This document shows, piece after piece, positions 27,667 through 36,161 of a stretch of DNA of 64,000 nt (position 1 is its first letter; each line of letters begins with the position of its first letter). The stretch is from Commensalibacter papalotli (ex Servin-Garciduenas et al. 2014) (GTDB lineage: Bacteria > Pseudomonadota > Alphaproteobacteria > Acetobacterales > Acetobacteraceae). The notes under the pieces are model-generated. The model had not been told where the DNA came from, did no database searches, and saw only the letters and a list, made by a program, of their open reading frames with translations. The DNA lies in NCBI RefSeq assembly GCF_000527695.1, contig NZ_ATSX01000001.1, positions 1,483,574-1,547,573 on the forward strand, written 5' to 3'. The position numbers were made by a program, and so were the translations under genes.

Positions 27667-28490
27667 TTTACTTCCTTAAAAATTTCTTTAATCAAATTAT
27701 TACATAAAATTATTAAAATTTGTTAGGCAATTCATTCTTGTCAAATAATATTTATTTTATACGACAACAAACATGAAACCCAGTTCCCCATAATCAAGCC
27801 ATTTATCCTATTGAATTATTTAACATTATTAGTAACCAATGTTGTTTTTAATCTAACGATTGATAGCTTCATCTGTTAATTATAATTGGTGCCTTAACTG
27901 AGCATAATGACAAATATCTGGTGCATTTTAAGGAAATACTTCAAAGGGTATTAACAACTTGGCTCTTATATTCTTGAATACTTTTGCTATTTATAGAATT
28001 TTTAAGATTTTCAATCATATTTTCGCATGGCTAATTTTTGCGTTTTAATATTAAATTATAATCAATATTTATTATGATTTTTATAAGTTGCGGAGTTTGT
28101 CATTATAAATTATCAAATTACTTCTTCAGTTGAAAACAAGATATAGCAGTGAATGAAATCTTATTATAAATATATTGTTTCGAATGATAGTCATAATATT
28201 CATGCACACTATATAATGCATATTCCAAAAATGGATATAAAATTATATATTAACAGGTGTTTGCAAAAATTATAATTAACTTAGATTTCACATTATTAAA
28301 TTAATGTCATAAAAGAATATATAATACTGAAAATATTAATGATAGAATTAAAGAAATCCACTAACATGTTATTTAATTATGTAGTGAGTTTTAATGTTTG
28401 GGGTAATAAAATAATAAAGCATTATATCGTTACTCAAATAAATACTTGAATATATTTTTATAAATATAAAATGAAATCTTAATATTAAAT
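27667..28490. other. 824-base AT-rich gap without a gene
   Basis: No open frame of convincing coding character is seen on either strand. It separates the divergent adhesin and RNase genes and presumably holds both promoters. AT content is very high, so promoter-like words are everywhere and I do not single one out. It is the right-hand edge of the accessory block. Confidence 0.5.
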
Positions 28491-29612
28491 ATGACAAAAA
28501 TACAATTAATTTGCATGTCTGGTGTTGTTCGAATTGCTGTTATAAAAGAGCAAAACCTGCTTGATTTTGGCGTGTGGTATCCTGGACACTCTGATGGATT
28601 TGGCGATATTTATATGGGCCGTGTTGACAGCTGTTTAACTGCTTTGGGTGGGGCTTTTATAACTTTGGGTAAAAATCTCTCTGGTTTCTTACCTGAGAAT
28701 GCAGGTGCCAAAGGGCTACATGAGGGAAACTGGATTATTGTACGTGTCACTCGCAGTCATCAAGGAGGGAAAGGATTACGTCTAGATGGACGAAATATCC
28801 CACCTTTAACCTTACCAAAAGATAAAACACCAGAGTTATTACAAGCTGGTCCTTCTTTATTTGAAGAATTGGCGCAAAGATGGCATAATGCAGATATTAT
28901 CAGTGATGAACTCAACATCACCAACCTAATCCCTGCATCCTATAAATCAAGAGTGCACCTTGCCAAAGAGCCTATTGATCCAGAAATCATGGAACAAATT
29001 TACGCTTTGGAGACTAATGAAGTAGCCTTGCCCATGGGGATGAGAGCCAGTATTACCCCTACCCCTGCGTTGGTTGCCATTGATATGGATACTGCAACAC
29101 AAAGCAATGATAATCAAAATAAATTACGTTCACAATTTAATGCCAATCAACTAGCATTGCCTCAATTATTGCATCAACTGAAACTACGCAACTTGTCTGG
29201 TGCTATTATTGTCGATTTGGCTGGGCTTCCTATTAAAAAGCGTCGTTTATTTCAAAGAGAATTTGAGCAAGCTTTGCAAAATGATCCCTTGCATCCTAAA
29301 TTCTTAGGGTTTACCAATTTAGGCTTGGCCGAGATCACACGCCCTCGTAAACGCCCACCGCTACATGAAGTATTTTCATGTGATCATGGACAAGCGATAC
29401 AAATTCTGGGCAACTTGGAGAGAAAATTTAAGAGCCTTGCCTCCCCCCATCAATACCAGCAAATTACGTTGATCTTAAGTATTCCCTTATATCAAGCATT
29501 GCAAAATGACCAATGGGCCGTTAATCATTTTGAAAAACGGTGTACAATTTCTTTGTCCATCGAATCAAACCCATCTTTTACCACTTGTCAATGGGAGTAT
29601 CAGTATGCCTAA
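28491..29612 (+). CDS. Ribonuclease E/G-like protein (reduced form)
   Basis: Related to the endoribonucleases RNase E/G that process rRNA and mRNA. The 373 residues include an S1-like segment (GDIYMGRVDSCLTALGGAFI, about 38-57) and the DNase I-like catalytic part with VAIDMDTAT (Asp198) and GAIIVDLAG (Asp242) in the positions of the two catalytic Asp. It is shorter than E. coli RNase G (489) and lacks the CPxCxG zinc-link and C-terminal small domain. Its end overlaps yacG by 8 bases. Activity may be altered; the symbol is left open. Confidence 0.8.
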   Translation: MTKIQLICMSGVVRIAVIKEQNLLDFGVWYPGHSDGFGDIYMGRVDSCLTALGGAFITLGKNLSGFLPENAGAKGLHEGNWIIVRVTRSHQGGKGLRLDGRNIPPLTLPKDKTPELLQAGPSLFEELAQRWHNADIISDELNITNLIPASYKSRVHLAKEPIDPEIMEQIYALETNEVALPMGMRASITPTPALVAIDMDTATQSNDNQNKLRSQFNANQLALPQLLHQLKLRNLSGAIIVDLAGLPIKKRRLFQREFEQALQNDPLHPKFLGFTNLGLAEITRPRKRPPLHEVFSCDHGQAIQILGNLERKFKSLASPHQYQQITLILSIPLYQALQNDQWAVNHFEKRCTISLSIESNPSFTTCQWEYQYA

Positions 29613-29817
29613 AACCTTAGAAAAATGTCCAATTTGTAAAAAAAAAACAACCTTAGAATACAAACCTTTCTGTTCTAAGCGTTGTGCTGATATTGACCTA
29701 AGTCGTTGGTTTTCCGAAGATTATCGTCTGAGCTCTGAACCACGCGATGAAGATGAAGCAGAAGAATTAGCAAATTCTTTAAAAGAAACACTTGATCAGA
29801 ATCATGATGTAGGGTAA
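29605..29817 (+). CDS. yacG: DNA gyrase inhibitor YacG, zinc-binding
   Basis: A 70-residue protein with the YacG zinc finger CPICKK ... FCSKRCADIDLSRWFSEDYR. In E. coli YacG binds GyrB and inhibits gyrase. The ATG at 29605 gives the standard N-terminus MPKTLEKCPIC and lies inside the 3' end of the RNase gene; an upstream in-frame start at 29506 would add 33 residues in shadow of that gene. tRNA-Phe follows. Confidence 0.92.
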   Translation: MPKTLEKCPICKKKTTLEYKPFCSKRCADIDLSRWFSEDYRLSSEPRDEDEAEELANSLKETLDQNHDVG

Positions 29818-29869
29818 ATGCTTTGTATACAGTGATTCACTGAAACCGAAACAGTGAATAATTATGAAT

Positions 29870-29945
29870 GCCCAAGTAGCTCAGTCGGTAGAGCAAGCGA
29901 CTGAAAATCGCTGTGTCGGTGGTTCGATTCCGCCCTTGGGCACCA
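29870..29945 (+). tRNA. tRNA-Phe (GAA)
   Basis: A 76-base cloverleaf: acceptor GCCCAAG pairs with CTTGGGC, D-arm AGCTCAGTCGGTAGAGC, anticodon loop CTGAAAA with anticodon GAA, T-arm GGTTCGATTCC, and encoded CCA. It stands just after yacG, the common alphaproteobacterial position. Confidence 0.97.
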
Positions 29946-30438
29946 TTTCTAAATTAATCCTTTTAAAAATATTAATATTGTTAAGCTGATTATCTTATGC
30001 AGTAATAATCAATTTAATTATAATTACATCCTCAATTTGTTGATCTTTGAAATATATAAAGTCTTAATAAGAACATTATATTGACACTTATTGCTTTGAC
30101 AAAACAGCTTAAACTTTCTTTAAAAGAATATTGTCAATATGCAGATCTGTTAAATATACATAATTTCACAAGGTAGATTACAAACTGCTGAAAAAACAGA
30201 TAGCTACGTGAATATTTTAAAAGTTAAATAACCATTTTATGTAAAATAAATATTGCATTATATCAGATATTAATGGTTATAATTAAACCAATGGTTGAAA
30301 TTAAAATTTGATTTTCTTAATTATACATGTATATAAGTAAACATGATAATGTGTACATGTATATATGGATATCTTGATAATTAATGTGCATTATTCACAA
30401 TAAAATATGACATAATCTTTAAATGTGATTTGAAAAAC
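29946..30438. other. 493-base AT-rich gap
   Basis: No gene seen. The left part directly follows tRNA-Phe; I looked for a copy of the tRNA 3' end (attachment-site signature) nearby and saw none. The right part holds the TACATGTATATA repeats listed separately. Confidence 0.5.
30324..30365. promoter_or_regulatory. Candidate operator: two TACATGTATATA repeats
   Basis: The 12-mer TACATGTATATA occurs at 30324-30335 and again at 30354-30365, start to start 30 bases (about three helical turns). Each contains the palindrome TACATGTA; a related ACATGATA lies between them. It sits about 75 bases before the small ribbon-helix-helix-like gene, a typical place for autoregulation by such dimers. Regulatory role is inferred. 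Confidence 0.4.
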
Positions 30439-30762
30439 ATGACTGATAAAAAGGATTTTCTATCAGCAGAGAATACCTCAAGTGTTTCATCTGTCGATAA
30501 TGGCGACTATAAACTGCAACAAAAGGTTGAAGCATCTTTACAACCCAAGAGCGATTTTTTATCAGACGATTCTGAATATCATTCTGATAAAAAAAATGCC
30601 TCGTTACGCCTGATGATCCCCACTTATCTAGATAATCAGTTAACACAAATTGCCGCAAGTAAACGCGTGACAAAACGATTTTTAATTCTAAAAGCACTGG
30701 CTCAAGCAGGATATCATCTTGAAAAAGAAGACTTAGTCACTGACAAAAGGCGAGTGAGGTAA
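30439..30762 (+). CDS. Small ribbon-helix-helix-like protein, putative DNA binder
   Basis: A 107-residue protein. The first about 55 residues are polar and probably disordered; the C-terminal half, ASLRLMIPTYLDNQLTQIAA to KRFLILKALAQAGY, has the beta-strand plus two-helix pattern of ribbon-helix-helix (CopG/Arc/ParG-like) proteins, followed by a basic tail. I chose the ATG at 30439; a TTG at 30430 is possible. No toxin partner is adjacent. Could be a transcription regulator or a partition-type accessory protein. Confidence 0.5.
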   Translation: MTDKKDFLSAENTSSVSSVDNGDYKLQQKVEASLQPKSDFLSDDSEYHSDKKNASLRLMIPTYLDNQLTQIAASKRVTKRFLILKALAQAGYHLEKEDLVTDKRRVR

Positions 30763-30889
30763 AATATTAAAAAAACCAAGATATTTCAAAATATAGTAAC
30801 CATTTGTGTCTGTATAAGTCAGTAACAGCCATATAATAGTCAACAATAAATAATTATTTAAAAGCTACAAAGTATCTAAAGGATTTTAT

Positions 30890-32392
30890 ATGAAACTTCT
30901 AAAGAAAAAACATAAACCCATGCACATTAACGATATTATTATTGTTGATGATGATAAATTAAAAAAAGCCATCACAGCAGCAGCTCTTGGCAATGCTATG
31001 GAATGGTTTGATTTTGGTGTTTACGGCTTCTTGGCAATTGTGTTGGGTAAAGTGTTTTTCCCAGGAGCTGACCCTAGTATCCAAATTATTGCTTCTTTGG
31101 CAACGTTTGCGGTTCCCTTCTTGGTAAGACCTATAGGAGGGATTTTCTTTGGTATTTTAGGTGATAAATATGGCCGACAAAAGATCTTGTCAATTACCAT
31201 CGTTATCATGTCGATCAGTACCTTCGCAATCGGCTTAATCCCCAGCTATCAGACTATCGGAATATTGGCACCTATTCTTCTATTGATATGTAAGTTAGCC
31301 CAAGGATTTTCAGTGGGTGGTGAGTATTCTGGTGCTGCAATATTTGTTGCTGAATATGCCCCAGATCGCAGACGTGGCTTTTTAGGAAGTTGGCTTGATT
31401 TTGGCTCTATTGCTGGATTTGTATTAGGGGCTGGTATTGTCGTAATCATCTCAAGTATTATTGGAAATGAGAATATTATTGAATGGGGTTGGAGAGTGCC
31501 TTTCTTCTTGGCCTTACCTCTTGGTTTTGTTGGTATCTATCTAAGACACCAATTAGAAGAAACCCCTGCGTTTCAAAAATATGTTGAAAACATGGAAACC
31601 GATAACAAAAAAGAATTACAACAACCTCCAAAATTGTCATTTAAAGAGGTTGCCACCAAATATTCAAAAAGCTTTTTAACTTGTATCGGTTTAGTATTGG
31701 CAATGAACATTACCTATTATGTTCTATTAACCTATATGCCAAACTATCTTTCTGGGCGATTAGGATATTCTGAAGATCATGGATTATTAATTATTATTGC
31801 CATTATGGTTGGTATGTTATTCGTACAACCTTTTATTGGACTGATGAGTGATAAAATTGGCAGAAGACCATTTATTTTCGCCGGAAGCATTGGATTACTG
31901 TTATTATCATATCCAGCTTTTCACCTCATTCAAAGCAATGTTATTGGATTAATTTTTGTTGGATTATTAATCTTAACAATATCATTAAACTGTTTTGTAG
32001 GTGTTACAGCCTCTATCCTCCCTGCTCTTTTCCCAACAAATGTACGTTACAGTGCCCTTGCAATTTCCTTTAATGTTTCGATTATCATTGCTGGGTTTAC
32101 ACCTGCTTTTGTTGCTTGGTTAGTGACCATTACAAACAATTCATATATGCCAGCTTTTTACCTAATGGGAGTATCACTTATTGGTATATTTACTGCATTT
32201 ACGATGCCTGAAACTGCGAATAAACCATTAAGAGGCGCAACCCCCACTGCTTCAGATAAAGAAGAAGCTAAAGAAATTCTAACCGCACATTTTGATACTA
32301 TTGAACAAAAAGTTGACCAACTTGACGAGACGATCGCCGAGCTTGAAAAGAAACGTCAAACCTTAATTGATCAACATCCAAAACTAGATTAA
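30890..32392 (+). CDS. proP: Proline/betaine:H+ symporter ProP
   Basis: Osmosensory MFS symporter (metabolite:H+ symporter branch) importing proline, glycine betaine and related solutes. 500 residues, 12 predicted membrane spans, with AMEWFDFGVYGF, the GDKYGRQK loop 2-3 motif and GFSVGGEYSGAA. The end (EEAKEILTAHFDTIEQKVDQ to QHPKLD) is the ProP-type antiparallel coiled coil that sets the osmotic threshold in E. coli; its presence distinguishes ProP from other MHS carriers. AAAGGA precedes the ATG. Confidence 0.93.
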   Translation: MKLLKKKHKPMHINDIIIVDDDKLKKAITAAALGNAMEWFDFGVYGFLAIVLGKVFFPGADPSIQIIASLATFAVPFLVRPIGGIFFGILGDKYGRQKILSITIVIMSISTFAIGLIPSYQTIGILAPILLLICKLAQGFSVGGEYSGAAIFVAEYAPDRRRGFLGSWLDFGSIAGFVLGAGIVVIISSIIGNENIIEWGWRVPFFLALPLGFVGIYLRHQLEETPAFQKYVENMETDNKKELQQPPKLSFKEVATKYSKSFLTCIGLVLAMNITYYVLLTYMPNYLSGRLGYSEDHGLLIIIAIMVGMLFVQPFIGLMSDKIGRRPFIFAGSIGLLLLSYPAFHLIQSNVIGLIFVGLLILTISLNCFVGVTASILPALFPTNVRYSALAISFNVSIIIAGFTPAFVAWLVTITNNSYMPAFYLMGVSLIGIFTAFTMPETANKPLRGATPTASDKEEAKEILTAHFDTIEQKVDQLDETIAELEKKRQTLIDQHPKLD

Positions 32393-32430
32393 ATATTTTT
32401 ACTTTTGAAAATTACTAGTCAAAATAGAAA

Positions 32431-32473
32431 AACAAGCTAAAATAGTACACGTATTCATTTTAGCTTGTTTTAT
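32431..32473 (+). terminator. Intrinsic terminator after proP
   Basis: Perfect 13-base stem AACAAGCTAAAAT / ATTTTAGCTTGTT (32431-32443 with 32457-32469), ending in TTTTAT. Located 39 bases after proP. Confidence 0.8.
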
Positions 32474-32555
32474 CATCATCAGTCTTTTTTATAGAATTAT
32501 TCAAAAGTGATAAAAAACGTAACAATAAGCATAAAAATATTATTGGTTTTATTCA

Positions 32556-33425
32556 ATGAACTCTGTAGCATTAATTGTTACTTACAACCGACTAACAAAA
32601 TTAAAAAAATGTTTAGAAGCAACTTTGCTTTTATCATTTGATCATATTGTTGTTGTCAACAATATGTCTACTGATGAGACTATGCAGTGGCTGACTACAC
32701 AAACAGATCCTCGATTACATATTTTAACAACAAAGCAAAATTCAGGGGGGGCTGGCGGATTTAAATATGGATCACAGTATATAACTAGCAACTTACAAAC
32801 CGACTGGGTGTTTTTCTTTGATGATGATGCCTATCCTACTTTAAATCTATTAAATCAATTTGAAGCATTCAATAAAAAAAATTATCAATTATTTTGCAGT
32901 AAAGTTTTATTACCTTCTGGCAAACTATGCAAAATGAATATTCCTTATAAAAAAGTTCCATATAGTGTATATCAAACTTTCTTATATAATATTTTTCCTA
33001 GAAAATTCCTTCCTAATTTCAAACAACAAGAAGAGGTAGAAACTTTTTCTTTTGTAGGAGCAATCGTTCACCAAAACATACTGAGACAATACTCAGATCA
33101 AATTGATGAAAAATTATTTATTTATTTCGATGATATTCTTTTTTCTTATTATTTAACTCGATCAAATTATAAAATTCATCTTTTACCACAATTAGTTTTT
33201 ATCCACGATACCAATGTTAATACCAATATTTATAAAGAAAAAAAATTATATTACCTTGTAAGAAACCTAATTTATTTAAGAAAAAAACAATATTCCCCTT
33301 TTTCTAAATTAACAATCTTTCTTAGAGTAATAAATATTTTGATATTATGTATTTTCAAAGGAAGAAAAATTCGGTCTATTATATATTTTTTAAAAGGGAT
33401 TAAAGATGGCCTCTTATTTAGATAA
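32556..33425 (+). CDS. GT2 glycosyltransferase, GlfT-like
   Basis: A 289-residue GT-A fold enzyme: VALIVTYNRLTKLKKCL at the N-terminus, NNMSTD nucleotide-binding segment, SGGAGGFKYG, and FFFDDDAYP with the metal-binding Asp89-91. The GGAGGF...DDDA combination is typical of the GT2 group that includes mycobacterial galactofuranosyltransferases; furanose transfer is therefore possible but not shown. No membrane span except a weakly hydrophobic C-terminal stretch. The next gene, 83 bases on, is also a glycosyltransferase. Confidence 0.8.
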   Translation: MNSVALIVTYNRLTKLKKCLEATLLLSFDHIVVVNNMSTDETMQWLTTQTDPRLHILTTKQNSGGAGGFKYGSQYITSNLQTDWVFFFDDDAYPTLNLLNQFEAFNKKNYQLFCSKVLLPSGKLCKMNIPYKKVPYSVYQTFLYNIFPRKFLPNFKQQEEVETFSFVGAIVHQNILRQYSDQIDEKLFIYFDDILFSYYLTRSNYKIHLLPQLVFIHDTNVNTNIYKEKKLYYLVRNLIYLRKKQYSPFSKLTIFLRVINILILCIFKGRKIRSIIYFLKGIKDGLLFR

Positions 33426-33508
33426 CAAAATTAAATAATTTACTTATAAAATATGAACTGATAAAAACTAAACCCATATATTTATGTAACCATCATGAAC
33501 AAAGCAAA

Positions 33509-35458
33509 ATGAAAAATATATCTCTTTATGTTTCTTATCACAATAAATGTGATTTAATTAAAACACAGTATTATAAACCTATTCAAGTAGGTACAGAATA
33601 TAACTCAGTTTTATTTCCTTCAGAGTTAAATGATGCAACTGGAGAGAATATTTCTATCAAAAATAAAAGTTTTTGTGAATTAACAGCACAATATTGGGTA
33701 TGGAAAAATGATTTAACCAGTGATTTTATTGGATTTTGTCATTATAGACGCCATTTTATTTTCAATCCACAAAACAAAACACAAAGCGATATATATGGTG
33801 TCATTCCATTTGAAAAAATGAATGACGATTATCTAAAAGAAATTGGTTACTCTGATATCGCACTTGAAAAATTTCTTAAAAATGTAGACGTTGTCATTCC
33901 AGAAAAATGGGACGTACGTAATTTATATGCAAAAAACAATCTTGATCAATATAAACAAGGTCAAAACCTAGATATAAATGATTACTACACGTGCCTTGCA
34001 ATTCTAAACGAAAAATATCCTGAATATAATGAAACTGTTAGCAGTTATAATAGATCTGTATATGGTTACTATACGAATATGTTTATTATGAAGCGAAATA
34101 TTTTTCAGCATTATAGCCAATGGTTATTCGATATTTTATTTGAGCTAGAGAAAAGAATTGATTTAAGCAAAAGAGATTTACAAGAATACAGAGTGTTTGG
34201 ATATATTTCTGAATGGTTATTTGGAATATATGTTACCCATTTGATGCAAAACAAAAAGCTAAATATCGTTGAATGTCGCCGTACATTTGTCCATAATACT
34301 CATACAGGGGCATATTCTTTGTCATCACAAGAACCTAATTTAATCATAAATCATGATAAAGATTTGTTAAAAAAAATTGATAAAGAATACAAAAAAATCA
34401 TCCCTATTGTAACAACTTTTAACGAGAATTATGCTTTAACAGGTACAGCTTTAATACAATCTATTATTGAAAATAGTGACCCTACTTGTTTTTATGACAT
34501 TTATATACTTGAAGGTGCTTTAACAGACACAACCAAGTTTAATTTTCAATTTATGTTTAGAAATCTAAAGAATTTTAAACTGAACATTGTAAACTTAGAT
34601 CGTTATTTTGACGGTAAAGAATTATACCTACATGCACATTTTTCTAAAGAAATATGCTATAGAATACTAATCCCCACCATTTTACCTCAGTATAATAAAG
34701 TGATTTATTTAGACGCTGATATGGTCGTAAATAGAGATATTCAACATCTCTTTGATATTGATATAGGGCAAAAATCTATTGCTGCTGTCAAAGATTATGT
34801 CATGAAGGGTTTTATCAAATATAAAACTATGTGCAGAGATACCTGTGGTTCTTTAACCGCAGAGGAATATTTGAAACAATATCTTGGAATGAAAAATCCT
34901 GCTGACTATGTTCAGTCAGGCACATTAATCTTGAATACCGAGAAAATTAGAAAAACTGGTATAGATCAGTTAATTTTACAAGACCTAAGTAAAACAAGTT
35001 ATTGGTTTCCTGACCAAGATCTTATCAATAAACATTTAGAAGGTGATGTATATTTTCTTGATACCAACTGGAATGTTTTACATGGCAATGGAAATTTGGA
35101 TACATTCTTTAAAAAATTACCTTTAGAAGTGATGGAAAATTATTTTAAGGCTCGTAAAGATCCATGGATTATCCATTTTGCTGGTGAGCAAAAACCATGG
35201 ATCAATCCTTCTACTGAATTTGCTGCAATATTTTATTATTATCTGCGCAACACTCCTTGGAGAAATTACAGAGCAAATGGAACGAATTCCTCAACTATCC
35301 CACAAAACATAGAACGCGAAATAGACCAAATTTACGTCAATCAAGCGATAACGATCAGACAAATTCTTAAACCTTTTGTAAACAGATTCCTTCCTGTTGG
35401 AACTAAGCGCAGAAATGTGATGTATAAATTATATTTGATGGCAAGCAAAAGGTTATAA
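33509..35458 (+). CDS. Two-domain glycosyltransferase: DUF4422 plus GT8
   Basis: A 649-residue fusion. Residues 1 to about 275 are a DUF4422 domain (YVSYHNKCDLIKTQYYKPIQ, NKSFCELTAQYWVWKN, FCHYRRHF at 76-83). Residues about 297-565 are a GT8 retaining transferase (IPIVTTFNENYALTGTALIQ, then VIYLDADMVV with DXD at 402-404, QSGTLILN, PDQDLIN, WIIHFAGEQKPW). Each domain usually occurs alone or in polysaccharide clusters, so one polypeptide may add two sugars in sequence. Cytoplasmic; acceptor unknown. Confidence 0.82.
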   Translation: MKNISLYVSYHNKCDLIKTQYYKPIQVGTEYNSVLFPSELNDATGENISIKNKSFCELTAQYWVWKNDLTSDFIGFCHYRRHFIFNPQNKTQSDIYGVIPFEKMNDDYLKEIGYSDIALEKFLKNVDVVIPEKWDVRNLYAKNNLDQYKQGQNLDINDYYTCLAILNEKYPEYNETVSSYNRSVYGYYTNMFIMKRNIFQHYSQWLFDILFELEKRIDLSKRDLQEYRVFGYISEWLFGIYVTHLMQNKKLNIVECRRTFVHNTHTGAYSLSSQEPNLIINHDKDLLKKIDKEYKKIIPIVTTFNENYALTGTALIQSIIENSDPTCFYDIYILEGALTDTTKFNFQFMFRNLKNFKLNIVNLDRYFDGKELYLHAHFSKEICYRILIPTILPQYNKVIYLDADMVVNRDIQHLFDIDIGQKSIAAVKDYVMKGFIKYKTMCRDTCGSLTAEEYLKQYLGMKNPADYVQSGTLILNTEKIRKTGIDQLILQDLSKTSYWFPDQDLINKHLEGDVYFLDTNWNVLHGNGNLDTFFKKLPLEVMENYFKARKDPWIIHFAGEQKPWINPSTEFAAIFYYYLRNTPWRNYRANGTNSSTIPQNIEREIDQIYVNQAITIRQILKPFVNRFLPVGTKRRNVMYKLYLMASKRL

Positions 35459-35470
35459 CTAAATATGATG

Positions 35471-35510
35471 AGATAAGGTTTATATTTAATATAAACTTTA
35501 TCTTAACTTT
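35471..35510 (+). terminator. Probable terminator after DUF4422-GT8 gene
   Basis: A 14-base stem (35471-35484 with 35490-35503, one G-U pair, 5-base loop) begins 13 bases after the stop codon. The following T tract is weak (TAACTTTATATT), so efficiency is uncertain. Confidence 0.5.
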
Positions 35511-35529
35511 ATATTAAAAAAGACCGTAT

Positions 35530-35720
35530 ATGAATTTTTATAAAAAAAATGAAGCTTTAATTATGGGGCTTATTTTATGTATTCTATCTCTCCATGCTGC
35601 TCTTTGTGCTGTTAAACGTAAAATAGAAATTTGATATGGGTTTTCTTAACCTTTCTTTTCTTACCCTTTTTCTTTGTTATAGAATATTTACCTGAACAAT
35701 TTGAAAAACAGTCAAAATGA
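35530..35720 (+). pseudogene. Small membrane-protein remnant
   Basis: ATG at 35530 opens a 34-codon frame (MNFYKKNEALIMGLILCILS...) with one hydrophobic helix and ends at a TGA. One frame over, the sequence continues WVFLTFLFLPFFFVIEYLPE and stops after QFEKQSK. Together they would make a two-helix protein of about 63 residues broken by a single frameshift. Family not recognised; either a pseudogene or chance. Confidence 0.35.
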
Positions 35721-36161
35721 TAGCCTGCAAAGCATGTACCAAAGAAAATTCACCAGCCACTAAACTAGACATCCTAATTCTTTGTATAAACAAACCAAAA
35801 TTTCAATTTATGAATGATTTATCGGCGGGTTAATTACCTGTATCAATGATTCAAGGTTTCCCAAGTTGTGATGATTCATTTAGTAAAAAATTTAACACAA
35901 GAAACTCTGAAACAAATACATCTTCTGAAGAGCGAAAATAAACTGCCTCTGCTAAATTAGGTAATGATACAGAACATTCAATTGCATACAAACTTTTTAA
36001 ATAAAAAACGATAAGATTTATTTACAAGTTCAGTTGGTAGATTAACGCTGTCTTTAATAAAATAACGACAGAATTTTAAATCATAAATAGTTTATTTTAA
36101 AATATTCTTATATTTATGATATATGAAGTATTAACTTAATAATATAAACAAGGCTTTATCT
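35721..36161. other. 441 bases with minus-strand coding remnants and the next gene's upstream region
   Basis: On the minus strand a frame without a start reads SLYAIECSVSLPNLAEAVYF, RSSEDVFVSEFLVLNFLLNE (about 35870-36005), and after several stops MSSLVAGEFSLVHALQAIIL (about 35720-35790). The composition looks like former coding sequence but no family is recognised. The rest, up to the dehydrogenase start, is AT-rich and presumably holds its promoter. Confidence 0.3.

Noticed and set aside
29870..30438. tRNA-Phe as an attachment site for an island on its right
   Set aside because: No second copy of the tRNA 3' end and no integrase seen in the window.
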